NCBI GenBank assembly: GCA_036645955.1 | Contig: JAVXND010000001.1 | Coordinates: forward strand, 62,001-126,000 | DNA length: 64,000 nt | DNA from: Limiplasma sp036645955 | GTDB taxonomy: Bacteria > Bacillota > Clostridia > Christensenellales > Aristaeellaceae | Reading direction: 5' to 3' | Part shown: positions 50,550-59,538 of the stretch, piece after piece | Layout of the letters: each line of letters starts with the position of its first letter | How positions within the stretch are numbered: the stretch's first letter is position 1 | Position numbers and translations under genes: made by a program | The notes under the pieces: model-generated | Database searches by the model: none | What the model was told of the DNA's origin: nothing | The model's input: the letters and a program-made list of their open reading frames with translations, nothing else

Positions 50550-52391
50550 ATGAGCAAAAATAGTTACAAGGGCATTAACAAACGCATCAGCATCGCATTC
50601 ATTCTTGTCACCTGTGCCATTGTGGTTTCGGTTTCTTTTGTTTTGTTTTTGCTTTTTCAAAACGTCATGAGCGAACAAATGCTGGACAATCAAAAGATCT
50701 TTTTGCGTCAGAACCAAACCAATGTGCAAAACCTTGTCAACAGCTTTAACCAAATCAGCGTAAACCTTACCACAGACCAGCGCATCTCAGACATTCTAAA
50801 GAAAACGGCATTTACTCCCTTGGAGCTTTATAACAGCGCGGTTGCGCTTCGACAGCAGTTTGAGCGCTATACCAATGCGCCGCTGTCAAACTACCTGACC
50901 ACGTACTTTTCCACGCTCTATGTGTTTGATGACTACACCGTCAGCAAGGCTCTGGAATCCAGCCCGCTTGAGTATAACGTACAGCATTTAACAAACGTTT
51001 ACAGCGCACGTGAAGTAGTCAACGAAGCTTGGGCGCAAAATGTCATTTCCAAAAATGGGCAGCTCTGCACTTTTTTGTTGCCCGATCAACCTCAAACGGT
51101 TTTTTTAGCGCGTTTGATTAAGAATATAAACATCATGCCTGATTCACTCAATCAAGCCATCGGCATCATGGTGGTGGGGCTTTCCATGGGACAATTTAAG
51201 CGTCAGGTGGAAGCGCTGAGCTTAACACCGCACTCAGAGGTGTACATTGTGAATCAAAATGAGGATTTGCCTCAAATCATCTATTCCTCCGTTGCCGCCA
51301 ATGCAGGCGGCAAGCTTGAGGATTACGAAAAACTGCGGCTGGCCGACCTTTATCCCTCTGGTGAATTGATACGGCTTGGGCACGACGAATACCTGTCCAT
51401 GAAATATTCCACCTATTGGAATTGGGTCATTTTCTCCTTGATCCCCATGTCGGATATTTATGAAGCGCTCAATCCCCTGCTGTGGATTGCCGTTTTGGTG
51501 TGCGCAGTAGGCATCCTCATTGGCTGTGTGGTTATTTCCGTGATTTCCTACACCGTTACCAAGCCCTTGGTCAACCTTACAGCCGTTATGCAGCACATCA
51601 AGGGCAGCGGAAATATCGCCACATATCCCCGCTCCGCCTTTGGCTATCACGATGAAATCACACTGCTTTATGATACCTTTCGCCAAATGATGAGCCGCAT
51701 TGAGCAGCTGATTAAAGAGGAATATGAAAGCGGCGTAAAAGCCAAGGAATTGGAGCTGATAGTGCTTCAAGCGCAAATCAACCCGCACTTTATTTATAAC
51801 GCGCTGGATTCCATCAATTGGCTGGCGCTTTGCGATGGAAACGATGACATTGCCGAGATTGTTTCCGCATTGGCAAGCATTATGCGTTACAGCATTCAAA
51901 ACCCAAACGGAAGGGTTCCCCTTTCCGCCGAACTAGTGCATGTTGAAAACTATATCAATATCCAATCCAAGCAAAGCCGTCATCCCATTGAGATTTCCTT
52001 TGACATTGACAAAACCTATCTGACATTTGAAATGCCCAAGTTTTTAATTGAGCCGTTGGTGGAAAATTGTGTCATACACGGCTTGCGCAATGTTTTGGAA
52101 AACGGAAAAATCAACATCTCCTGCCATCAAGAGCAAAGCCTGTTGATTTTGGAGGTTTCAGACAACGGCATCGGTGCAGATGCAGCTCTGCTTAACCGCT
52201 ACTTAAAGGGCGATGTGGCTTCGCTTGCCCATTCGGATGGTTTTGGCATTCAAAACATCGATGAACGCATCAAGCTTCATTATGGCAGCGGCTACGGGCT
52301 TGGCTTTACGCCAAACCAAGGCGGCGGGCTCACCGCGCGTATCACCCTACCCTATGGCAACCCATACCCAATGGATGATGTGGAGGAATAA
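50550..52391 (+). CDS. Membrane sensor histidine kinase (YesM type)
   Basis: A 613-residue kinase. A membrane helix at about residues 14-35 precedes an extracellular Cache-like sensor to about 305, then a second helix (about 310-335), a HAMP region and the LytS-type His_kinase motif QAQINPHFIYNALD with H413. The ATP-binding domain has an N-box (LVENCVIHGL) and DNGIG. AGGAGTG lies ahead of the ATG. It phosphorylates the response regulator encoded just before it, and its outside sensor probably detects a sugar or the loaded binding protein. Confidence 0.94.
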   Translation: MSKNSYKGINKRISIAFILVTCAIVVSVSFVLFLLFQNVMSEQMLDNQKIFLRQNQTNVQNLVNSFNQISVNLTTDQRISDILKKTAFTPLELYNSAVALRQQFERYTNAPLSNYLTTYFSTLYVFDDYTVSKALESSPLEYNVQHLTNVYSAREVVNEAWAQNVISKNGQLCTFLLPDQPQTVFLARLIKNINIMPDSLNQAIGIMVVGLSMGQFKRQVEALSLTPHSEVYIVNQNEDLPQIIYSSVAANAGGKLEDYEKLRLADLYPSGELIRLGHDEYLSMKYSTYWNWVIFSLIPMSDIYEALNPLLWIAVLVCAVGILIGCVVISVISYTVTKPLVNLTAVMQHIKGSGNIATYPRSAFGYHDEITLLYDTFRQMMSRIEQLIKEEYESGVKAKELELIVLQAQINPHFIYNALDSINWLALCDGNDDIAEIVSALASIMRYSIQNPNGRVPLSAELVHVENYINIQSKQSRHPIEISFDIDKTYLTFEMPKFLIEPLVENCVIHGLRNVLENGKINISCHQEQSLLILEVSDNGIGADAALLNRYLKGDVASLAHSDGFGIQNIDERIKLHYGSGYGLGFTPNQGGGLTARITLPYGNPYPMDDVEE

Positions 52392-52393
52392 AC

Positions 52394-54043
52394 ATGTATT
52401 GCTATACAAAAAACGCACTTGAACCCGTTTCTGGCACCATTCTCTTTCTAGGCGATAGCATTTCAGACTTGGGGCAGTTTGTGTCCTTTTTAAATGGTTG
52501 GCTCGCGCTGTGCGGTCAAAAAGACATTCATTTCATAAACGCGGGGTTATCCAGTGAAACCTGTGCCGGTACGAGCGAGCCCGCCCATCCCTTCCCGCGC
52601 CCCTGCGCCCTTGAGCGCATCGACCGTGTGCTAAACCAGGTGCATCCAGACTGGATTGTACTATGCTACGGCATTAATGACGGCATTTATTATCCTTTTG
52701 ATGAAGAACGCTTCAGCGCTTACACAAGGGGTATGACCGATTTGCTTGTCAAGGCACAGGCACAGGGCATTAAAGCGGCGTTCATGACCCCGCTTGTGTT
52801 TGACGCGGCTTCCTTTGACGGTGAGCTTGCCAAGGAAACGCAAGCCGAGTTCAGCTTTATGCAGCCCTATGAGCACTATGACGATGTCATGGCGCAATAT
52901 AGCCAGTGGGTGCTTTCGCAAGGCAGTAAGCTTGCCGACCTTGTGATTGACCTACGCACCCCTTTGCTGGCAGACATGAGAGCAAGACGCATCCAAAACC
53001 CCGCTTATTCCTCAGGCGATGGCATTCATCCCAATCTGCATGGTCATGCGATCATCGCGCAAACCATACTCAAAACGCTTTTCGGCGTTGAAAGCGACAT
53101 TTTAGAAGAAATGCTGATGCCGCCGGATTTTCCCCTGTTCGAATTGCTTTATGAGCGTGATCAGTTGGAGCACATCCACATCAAGGAACAAATCGGTCAC
53201 AGCAACCCCAACAAGGCAGTTTTGCCCAAGGATTGGCAAGCAAGTGTAGACTCGCTGAACCGCAAGCTTCATCGCTACCTGCAAACCAGCGGAAACAAAC
53301 GCATGGTATGCTCTTGCTGGAATGGCTTTGAAACGGAACGGTTTTACGGCAAGGATGGCTATGAAATCATTGTAGCCAAGCCCCATTCACCCGCTGAAGG
53401 CAGGCCATGGGTATGGCGTGCAGAGTTTTTTGGCGCTTTTCCCCAAGCAGATGTCGCATTGCTCCAACGCGGTTGGCATGTGGTGCAAATTCGAATTGCA
53501 GATTTGTATGGCTGCCCCATAGCCATAGCGCTCATGGAGCGCTTTTACCAAGAAATAACCGCCCGCTATTTGCTTGCGCCAGCGGCAACGCTGTTCGGAT
53601 TTTCGCGAGGTGCCTTGTATGCGGTCAACTATGCTGCGGCCTATCCTCAGCATGTGCAGTTGCTTTACTTAGACGCGCCTGTGGTGGATATGCGAAGCTG
53701 GCCGGGCGGATTGTATACTGGTTCAGGCAGTGCGGAATCTTGGCGGCAATGCCAATTGGCTTACGGCGCAAGCCACAGCGAGTATGCACGCCTGCAGCAG
53801 ACCATTCAAGCACTGCTTTGTGCAAAAATTCCGCTTTTATTGGTGGCTGGCGACAGCGATACCCTTGTGCCTTTTTGTGAAAACGGCATGCTTTTGCAAA
53901 CTGCCTATGAAGCTTCTGATATACCGTTTCAGCTCATCCTTAAAAAGAACTGCGGGCATCACCCGCACTCGCTCAAGGAGCCTGCCCCAATACTCCCCTT
54001 TCTATTACAGCAATCACGGAGGTGCATGGATGAAAACCGTTGA
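52394..54043 (+). CDS. Fusion of SGNH esterase and alpha/beta-hydrolase
   Basis: A 549-residue cytoplasmic protein with two complete hydrolase domains. Residues 15-225 form an SGNH/GDSL esterase with nucleophile S22 (FLGDSISDLG), the N block YGINDG and D209/H212 in SGDGIHPN. Residues about 285-545 form an alpha/beta-hydrolase with nucleophile S404 (GFSRGALYA), a late aspartate in LLVAGDSDTLVP and histidine in CGHHPH. Both triads look intact, so it may remove two kinds of ester or act on two positions of one glycan. It starts 3 bases after the kinase stop and overlaps the next esterase gene by 14 bases. Confidence 0.85.
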   Translation: MYCYTKNALEPVSGTILFLGDSISDLGQFVSFLNGWLALCGQKDIHFINAGLSSETCAGTSEPAHPFPRPCALERIDRVLNQVHPDWIVLCYGINDGIYYPFDEERFSAYTRGMTDLLVKAQAQGIKAAFMTPLVFDAASFDGELAKETQAEFSFMQPYEHYDDVMAQYSQWVLSQGSKLADLVIDLRTPLLADMRARRIQNPAYSSGDGIHPNLHGHAIIAQTILKTLFGVESDILEEMLMPPDFPLFELLYERDQLEHIHIKEQIGHSNPNKAVLPKDWQASVDSLNRKLHRYLQTSGNKRMVCSCWNGFETERFYGKDGYEIIVAKPHSPAEGRPWVWRAEFFGAFPQADVALLQRGWHVVQIRIADLYGCPIAIALMERFYQEITARYLLAPAATLFGFSRGALYAVNYAAAYPQHVQLLYLDAPVVDMRSWPGGLYTGSGSAESWRQCQLAYGASHSEYARLQQTIQALLCAKIPLLLVAGDSDTLVPFCENGMLLQTAYEASDIPFQLILKKNCGHHPHSLKEPAPILPFLLQQSRRCMDENR

Positions 54044-55130
54044 CATTGACCAAGCCATGGATGGCCAACAGCCCTCCGAGCTTCACAGCCTCCGCTGGGT
54101 TCAGCCAAACGACCCGCGTTTTTTTCTTGCGGGCTTTGCTTTTGGAGGAAGTGAAAATGGCTTCTGCCGTTTTCCGCAAGCCGCAAACGGTCTTCTCCAA
54201 GCCGTAAACCCAGCGCTCGTAACGCTTTCAAACCATACCTCTGGCGGCCAATTGTTTTTTTGCACCAATTCAAGCGAGCTTTGCATTCGCGTCAAGCTAC
54301 GCGCCGTTGCATCGCTTTGCCATATGACAGCTACGGGTGAATGCGGCTTTGATGCATATGCCATGGAAGACGACGGCCGTTATCATTTTTTCAATGCCGT
54401 TAAGTATGACGCAACACAGCAGCAATACAGCTATTGTTTTTTCAGCGGCAGGAACCGAATCGCGCAAAATTTTCTGCTTCATTTCCCGCTTTACTGCGGG
54501 GTAGAATCGCTCGAAATAGGTTTGGATGCAAGTGCGCAATTGTATGAACCGCCCCAATTTGCAATGCAGGGCAGAGTGGTCCTATACGGAACCTCCATTA
54601 CGCAGGGCGGGTGCGCAAGCCGCCCCGGCATGAGTTACCCCAATTTGCTTAGCCGTATGCTCGGCATAGAAATGATTAACTTTGGTTTTTCAGGCAACGG
54701 AAACGGCGAACCCGAAATTGCTCAGCTTGTGGCTTCCGTTCCCAATGTGAGGCTGTTGATACTGGATTATGAAGCAAACGCAGGGCCAAACGGCACTTTA
54801 GAGCAAACCTTTGACGATTTTATTGATATTTTCCGCGAGCGTTATCCATCCACCCCCATTTTGGTGCTTGGAACCATTCCCATGCCCATGCCGCTTCACA
54901 GCCCTGCCGCAACCGAAGAATTGTCAGCCCATAAGGCTTTCATGCAACGCAGTATCTCGCAAAGAAACCTGCACGGTGATTCGCAAATTGCTTTTATGAG
55001 CGGAGAAGCCTTGCTAGGGGAGGATTGGTGGGAGTGCACTGTGGACGGTACCCATCCAACCGATCTTGGCTTTTACCGTATGGCCGCCGCGCTTGCAAAA
55101 CCCATCCAAGCCCTTCTTTTGCAAACATAA
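54030..55130 (+). CDS. SGNH-type esterase with N-terminal GxDLY-like domain
   Basis: A 366-residue protein. The N-terminal beta domain contains GFDAYAMED, a variant of the GxDLY motif found before this group of GDSL esterases; the C-terminal SGNH domain has S189 (YGTSITQGG), a glycine/asparagine block FGFSGNGNGEPEIA and D339/H342 in DGTHPTDLG. Relatives remove acetyl groups from polysaccharides. GGAGG lies 7 bases before the ATG, inside the preceding gene's end. No signal peptide is seen, so it acts on imported sugar, probably with the fusion esterase and the fucosidase. Confidence 0.88.
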   Translation: MKTVDIDQAMDGQQPSELHSLRWVQPNDPRFFLAGFAFGGSENGFCRFPQAANGLLQAVNPALVTLSNHTSGGQLFFCTNSSELCIRVKLRAVASLCHMTATGECGFDAYAMEDDGRYHFFNAVKYDATQQQYSYCFFSGRNRIAQNFLLHFPLYCGVESLEIGLDASAQLYEPPQFAMQGRVVLYGTSITQGGCASRPGMSYPNLLSRMLGIEMINFGFSGNGNGEPEIAQLVASVPNVRLLILDYEANAGPNGTLEQTFDDFIDIFRERYPSTPILVLGTIPMPMPLHSPAATEELSAHKAFMQRSISQRNLHGDSQIAFMSGEALLGEDWWECTVDGTHPTDLGFYRMAAALAKPIQALLLQT

Positions 55131-55173
55131 AACGCCTCTTTTCAAGCATCCGCTTCTAATTACAATTTTTGAA

Positions 55174-55202
55174 TTGACGATTTCAGCGTAATTTGCTATG
55201 AT
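55174..55202 (+). promoter_or_regulatory. Promoter of the degV gene
   Basis: TTGACG (55174-55179) and TATGAT (55197-55202) are 17 bases apart. Downstream, GGGTGT and ACACCC (55211-55239) can fold in the leader. Confidence 0.75.
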
Positions 55203-55263
55203 AAGGATTATGGGTGTAACACCATCCCTCGTAAACACCCTTTGCAAAGGAGGGAATTCCCTG

Positions 55264-56172
55264 ATGTCTTTTTGGATTGTTACCGATGTCTGCTGCGACC
55301 TGCCTGCCTCTTACACAAAGATGCAAAAGGCGCTCAAGGTATCCCCAATGTCGTATCAACAGAATGGCGAAAGCCTCATCATCAGCCCTGCGGATGAGCA
55401 TCCAGAGCAAACCGCGCACGTTTTTTATGATCACCTGCGCCAAGGCGGTATGGCTACCACCTCCCAAATCAACCAAATCGAATGGCAAAGCATCGTGAAG
55501 CCCCTCTTGAAGGATGGGCAGGATGTGCTCATGCTTGTGTTTTCAAGCGGCTTGAGCGGCACCTGCGGCGCGGCAAAGCTTGCGGTGGACGAACTGCGCG
55601 AAAAGTTCCCCGACCGTAAAATCTTTATGGTAGATTCTGTATCTGCAAGCATGGGCGAAGGCTTGTTTGTTCATCACATGCTTAAATACCGTGATGCAGG
55701 CAACGATATCGACGCTTGCTATGCCTATGCCAAGCAGCTGGCGCCGCGTATTATTCATTGGTTTACAGTGGATGATTTACAGTTTTTGCGCAGAGGCGGC
55801 AGGATATCCGCCACCAGCGCCTATTTGGGTAGCATGCTCAAAATCAAGCCCGTTTTGAATGTGGACCCCAAGGGTAGGTTAATGGCGCGCGAAAAGGTGC
55901 AGGGCCGTAAAAAAAGCCTGCGCACCCTGTTTGAAAAGGTCAAGCTATATGCGGATCAGCCCGCTGAACAAACCCTCTTCATCAGCCACGGCGACTGCCT
56001 TGAGGATGCCCAATGGCTGGAGAACAAGCTTCGTGAGGAGCTGGGCGTGAAGGACATTTTGATTTCGGTCATTGGGCCGATCATTGGAGCGCACGCGGGT
56101 CCCGGCACCGTAGCGGTGTTCTTTGTAGGCAAAACCGCCGAAGGGCGGCTAGACGCACCTGCGCATGCGTAG
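55264..56172 (+). CDS. DegV family fatty-acid-binding protein
   Basis: A 302-residue cytoplasmic protein of the DegV/FakB family, which binds a fatty acid for phosphorylation by FakA. It has the typical opening IVTDVCCDLP, TSQINQIEW (TSxP/Q-type motif), SSGLSGT and DLQFLRRGGRISAT. The first Ser/Thr-D pattern is conserved, though a cysteine pair (CC) replaces the usual SSCDLP. The start follows AAAGGAGGG by 9 bases. It is a single gene with a strong terminator; no FakA is nearby. Confidence 0.92.
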   Translation: MSFWIVTDVCCDLPASYTKMQKALKVSPMSYQQNGESLIISPADEHPEQTAHVFYDHLRQGGMATTSQINQIEWQSIVKPLLKDGQDVLMLVFSSGLSGTCGAAKLAVDELREKFPDRKIFMVDSVSASMGEGLFVHHMLKYRDAGNDIDACYAYAKQLAPRIIHWFTVDDLQFLRRGGRISATSAYLGSMLKIKPVLNVDPKGRLMAREKVQGRKKSLRTLFEKVKLYADQPAEQTLFISHGDCLEDAQWLENKLREELGVKDILISVIGPIIGAHAGPGTVAVFFVGKTAEGRLDAPAHA

Positions 56173-56180
56173 TTTTTAAA

Positions 56181-56228
56181 CAGCACAACGCCCCGAACGC
56201 AAAGCTCGGGGCGTTGTGCTGTTTTTTT
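56181..56228. terminator. Terminator between degV and the YdcZ transporter gene
   Basis: CAGCACAACGCCCCGA and TCGGGGCGTTGTGCTG are a perfect 16-bp stem with a 9-base loop, followed by seven T residues on the plus strand. On the minus strand TTTAAAAAC follows, so it can serve both convergent genes. Confidence 0.93.
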
Positions 56229-56230
56229 AT

Positions 56231-57151
56231 TTATGGCTCTGCCAATGGTACAGCCTGTTTCTTTTTGGCTTTTGTAAAATAGCTATCCAAGCACAACCCC
56301 ACTGCCACCAGCAGACCGCCTACCGCGCTTTGCCACGAAAACTTGCCAAAGGCGAGGGCGTCCAACAGCAGGCCTGTAAAAATCTGCCCTGTAAATTGAA
56401 GCATGGTCAGCGCAAACGCGGGAATTTTATGCACCGTCATGTTCAGAATCATAATCAGCCCCACGCCTGCCGCGCCGCCCAAATACATAAAAACATTGGA
56501 GGACGCTTGAAAGCCAGTCACCCATATCGGCTCGCCGCGCCCCAGCAGCAGCATCATGACCGTGCCAGTCAGCAGTCCTGTAACATAATTCATGACCGTG
56601 CTTCTAAGTGCGCCTTGACGTGTGGCAAGCTTTCCGTTAATGGTTCGCGCAATCACGATGGTCACGCCTGAGCAAAGCGCCATCAGCACCGCAAGCCATG
56701 AGTTGGCCTGAAATGGCAGCAGCATAATCACCGCACCCAGCACCACCACCGCCACCTCATAAAGCCGCTTGGCAAAAAACGGACTTCGATTGGCTCCCAG
56801 CAATCCAAAATGATCCACGGCAATGCTGGTTAAAATTTGTCCCAGCAAGCCCAAGCCAATAATAGCGGTTACGCTCACGCCGCCGTAGGCTTGATTGATA
56901 AACACCGTTGTGGCCACGCCCACCATACCGCCCATAAACATCCAAGGCTTTGTGGCCTGCTTGGGCGGAAGCTTTTTGCTTGAGAGCACGCGAAAGAAAA
57001 GCACCGTAACCAAGCCCACCACATGAATCATCACCGTTGCCGAATAATTGCCGTAAAAACCTGCCAGCTGGCCATTTTGAGCCACACTTAGCGCCGTGAG
57101 CACACCTGCTAAAATTGATAGCAATGTAAACAAGGAAATCATCACCCCCAT
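56231..57151 (-). CDS. DMT-superfamily transporter (YdcZ/DUF606, two fused repeats)
   Basis: A 306-residue inner-membrane transporter with about ten helices arranged as two DUF606 halves, the first opening LSILAGVLTALSVAQNGQLA and the second LMALCSGVTIVIARTINGKLA. The pattern matches YdcZ-type carriers of unknown substrate. The first residues MGVMIS leave two possible ATG starts 9 bases apart; GGGGGTG is too close to the second, so 57151 is kept with doubt. It is divergent from a Crp/Fnr regulator that probably controls it. Confidence 0.88.
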   Translation of the reverse strand: MGVMISLFTLLSILAGVLTALSVAQNGQLAGFYGNYSATVMIHVVGLVTVLFFRVLSSKKLPPKQATKPWMFMGGMVGVATTVFINQAYGGVSVTAIIGLGLLGQILTSIAVDHFGLLGANRSPFFAKRLYEVAVVVLGAVIMLLPFQANSWLAVLMALCSGVTIVIARTINGKLATRQGALRSTVMNYVTGLLTGTVMMLLLGRGEPIWVTGFQASSNVFMYLGGAAGVGLIMILNMTVHKIPAFALTMLQFTGQIFTGLLLDALAFGKFSWQSAVGGLLVAVGLCLDSYFTKAKKKQAVPLAEP

Positions 57152-57172
57152 CTTTTATTTTATACAATCTGC

Positions 57173-57201
57173 TTGACATGTACTATGACATATGTCATAT
57201 T
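57173..57201 (+). promoter_or_regulatory. Promoter of the Crp/Fnr regulator gene
   Basis: TTGACA (57173-57178) and CATATT (57196-57201) have a 17-base spacer. The palindrome at 57184-57199 covers the space and part of the -10. Confidence 0.6.
57184..57199. promoter_or_regulatory. Perfect 16-bp palindrome, likely Crp/Fnr operator
   Basis: TATGACATATGTCATA reads the same on both strands. It lies between the divergent Crp/Fnr and YdcZ genes and over the regulator's promoter, as expected for autoregulation and shared control. Confidence 0.68.
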
Positions 57202-57219
57202 GTACGGGAGGTGACCATC

Positions 57220-57882
57220 ATGAAACAAACAGCTTGCAATGGTTCCCATCAGCCCATTCTTGAAGCCTATGGTTTGCAGAGCATGCCCGTAGAAAAATTA
57301 AAGCTGCTTCATTTTTTGCGTGGCGAGTACCTCTATCGTATGGGCAAAGCGCCCGAATACCTGATGCTGATGGTGAGCGGGCGCGCGAAGGTATGTGTTG
57401 CCTCCGAAAACGGCAAAACCCTGCTCCTCACTTTTTACAGCGGCGCAGGTCTGTTGGGAGATATTGAACTGGTGCTTGGGCTTCCCGCCGCAACTTCGGA
57501 TGTGCAGGCCATATCCGAGCTTACCGCCATCGGCATCCCCTACACTTGCGGAACTGATTTGCTTCAAAACCCTGTGTTTGTTTTAAAGCTTGCCAAAGAG
57601 CTTGCCAGGCACGTGGATTGCAACTCGCAAAACAGCGTTGCAACCGTGCTCAATCCACTGCAAGCAAGGCTTTGCAGTTACATCCGCATTGTATGTGCCA
57701 ACGGTTTTTTTCACGAAAAGCTCACCGAATTAGCAGAGCTGTTGGGAACAAGCTACCGCCATTTGCTGCGCACATTGGACGCACTTTGTATGCAAGGCGT
57801 GTTAAGCCGCGAAGAAAACGGTTTTCGTGTGATGGATGAGGAAGCGCTCCAAAGCTTGGGCGGAGATGCGTATCGCTTTTGA
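57220..57882 (+). CDS. Crp/Fnr-family transcriptional regulator (YeiL-like)
   Basis: A 220-residue cytoplasmic regulator. A cyclic-nucleotide-binding-type beta barrel covers about residues 25-125 (YRMGKAPEYLMLMVSGRAKV; GLLGDIELVLGL), then a long dimer helix and a helix-turn-helix at about 165-215 (LTELAELLGTSYRHLLRTLDAL). The cysteine at residue 5 is alone, so there is no Fnr iron-sulfur cluster. GGGAGGTGA lies 5 bases before the ATG. It probably binds the palindrome at 57184 and controls the divergent transporter. Confidence 0.9.
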   Translation: MKQTACNGSHQPILEAYGLQSMPVEKLKLLHFLRGEYLYRMGKAPEYLMLMVSGRAKVCVASENGKTLLLTFYSGAGLLGDIELVLGLPAATSDVQAISELTAIGIPYTCGTDLLQNPVFVLKLAKELARHVDCNSQNSVATVLNPLQARLCSYIRIVCANGFFHEKLTELAELLGTSYRHLLRTLDALCMQGVLSREENGFRVMDEEALQSLGGDAYRF

Positions 57883-57967
57883 GGGAATGGGTTGGGTTGA
57901 TGGTATGTACGCATGGTTGTTTACTTGCACCCGAATGCTGCCTGCTATGTGTTTGTACTTTGCCATT

Positions 57968-58004
57968 TGTAGGGACACCATACATGGTCCGCCCAGTTAG
58001 CGTT
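57968..58004. repeat. Dispersed hairpin repeat, copy 3
   Basis: TGTAGGGACACCATACATGG matches the copy at 21281 exactly for 20 bases, then loses two bases in the second arm before CCGCCCAGTTAGCG. The 230-base gap 57883-58112 otherwise holds only a terminator. Confidence 0.7.
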
Positions 58005-58060
58005 CAACAACCAACTATCAATATACCAAGAAATGTTGCTATATGTGAAACCGTTCATTT

Positions 58061-58100
58061 AAAAAAGCAGGGAACAGCTCACGCTGTTCCCTGCTTTTTT
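58061..58100. terminator. Bidirectional terminator after the oadA operon
   Basis: AAAAAAGCAGGGAACAGC and GCTGTTCCCTGCTTTTTT are perfect 18-bp arms with a 4-base loop. Both strands end in a T-tract, so it closes the minus-strand decarboxylase operon and the plus-strand regulator. Confidence 0.93.
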
Positions 58101-58112
58101 ACATTCACCCGA

Positions 58113-59513
58113 TTACACAGGCATGGTTTTTTGTGCTTGATCCAGCATGGTGCTGTCCACACCCAGCTGCTTGGCTTGACGGTATTGGAAATACTTCGTC
58201 GCTACCTGCGGGAACAGAGCGTAGCTCAGTACGTCTTCTTCCTGCTGATAGTAATCCCGAATTTCCGCACGATACTTTTCAAGCTCTGGCGGAATATCAT
58301 CTGCGGGACGGTGCGTAATCACCTTGTCATCACCAATGACCTTCTTGCGCACTTCCTCGTTTACAGGCGCAGGCAAACGGCCGTATTCGCCGCGTAGCAA
58401 GCCCTTGGACTCCTTGGTAACCATCTTGTAGCGCTCGCCGCCCAAAATGTTCATCACAGCTTGCGTACCCACGATTTGGCTTGTGGGGGTAACCAGCGGC
58501 GGATAGCCAAAGTCCTTGCGGACGCGCGGCACCTCTGCCAATACATCGTAATACTTGTCCATGGCGTTGGCTTGCTTGAGCTGGCCAATCAAGTTGGAAA
58601 GCATGCCGCCCGGAACCTGATAGAGCAGGGTGCTCGCATCGGTGCCCAATACGCGGGCAGGATCGCGCCAGCCCTCGTCGGTCAGCTCCTGCGCCACGCC
58701 GCGGAAATAAGTGGCCAATTCAGCCAATAGCTTCAGGTCAATGCCCGTATCGTACTCCGTGCCCTGCAGTGTTGCCACCATAGACTCGGTTGCGGGTTGG
58801 CTTGTGCCGCTGCCAAGGGGGCTTAGTGCGGTATCAATCACATCTACGCCTGCTTCAATGGCCTTGAGCAGCGTCATTGCGCCGGTACCAGTGGTATCAT
58901 GCGTATGGAGCACGATGGGCAAGGCTGTTTCTGCCTTGAGGCGTTTCACAAGGCTGTAGGCTTCATAGGGCAGCAGCAGGTTTGCCATGTCCTTGATGCA
59001 GATGATGTCTGCGCCCATTTTGGCAATGTCGCCAGCCAGCTTTACGAAGTAATCCTCCGTATGCACGGGCGAGATGGTATAGCTCATGGCCACCTCGGCA
59101 ATGCCCTTGTATTTCTTGGTCGCCTTCACGGCGGTTTCCATGTTGCGCAGATCGTTGAGCGCGTCAAAGCAACGGATGATGTCACAGCCGTTCTCCACCG
59201 TCTTTTTAACGAAGAACTCTACAACGTCGTCCGCATAGTGCTTGTAGCCCAAAATGTTTTGGCCGCGAAGCAGCATTTGCAGCTTGGTGTTGGGCAGTCC
59301 CTTGCGCAAGGTGCGCAGGCGCTCCCACGGGTCCTCGTTCAAAAAGCGAAGGCAGGTATCAAAAGTAGCACCGCCCCAGCACTCCAAAGAAAAGTAACCA
59401 GCTTTATCCAGCTTTTCAAAAGCGGGAATCATTTGGGAAATCCGCATTCTGGTCGCGGCTTGGCTCTGATGAGCGTCGCGCAGAATGGTATCAGTAATTC
59501 CAACCTTAGGCAT
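58113..59513 (-). CDS. oadA: Oxaloacetate decarboxylase alpha subunit (carboxyltransferase only)
   Basis: A 466-residue cytoplasmic carboxyltransferase that moves CO2 from oxaloacetate to biotin (or the reverse from biotin to pyruvate). It has the DRE/DAHQS start TILRDAHQSQAATRM, the lysine in CIKDMANLLLPYEA and the metal-binding HTHDTTGTG. The C-terminal PYC_OADA domain is present; the biotin domain is absent and supplied by the separate carrier at 60836. GAGGTG lies 8 bases before the ATG. It is the last gene of a five-gene operon. Confidence 0.92.
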   Translation of the reverse strand: MPKVGITDTILRDAHQSQAATRMRISQMIPAFEKLDKAGYFSLECWGGATFDTCLRFLNEDPWERLRTLRKGLPNTKLQMLLRGQNILGYKHYADDVVEFFVKKTVENGCDIIRCFDALNDLRNMETAVKATKKYKGIAEVAMSYTISPVHTEDYFVKLAGDIAKMGADIICIKDMANLLLPYEAYSLVKRLKAETALPIVLHTHDTTGTGAMTLLKAIEAGVDVIDTALSPLGSGTSQPATESMVATLQGTEYDTGIDLKLLAELATYFRGVAQELTDEGWRDPARVLGTDASTLLYQVPGGMLSNLIGQLKQANAMDKYYDVLAEVPRVRKDFGYPPLVTPTSQIVGTQAVMNILGGERYKMVTKESKGLLRGEYGRLPAPVNEEVRKKVIGDDKVITHRPADDIPPELEKYRAEIRDYYQQEEDVLSYALFPQVATKYFQYRQAKQLGVDSTMLDQAQKTMPV

Positions 59514-59538
59514 CTATTTTCACCTCATTCTAATTCGA

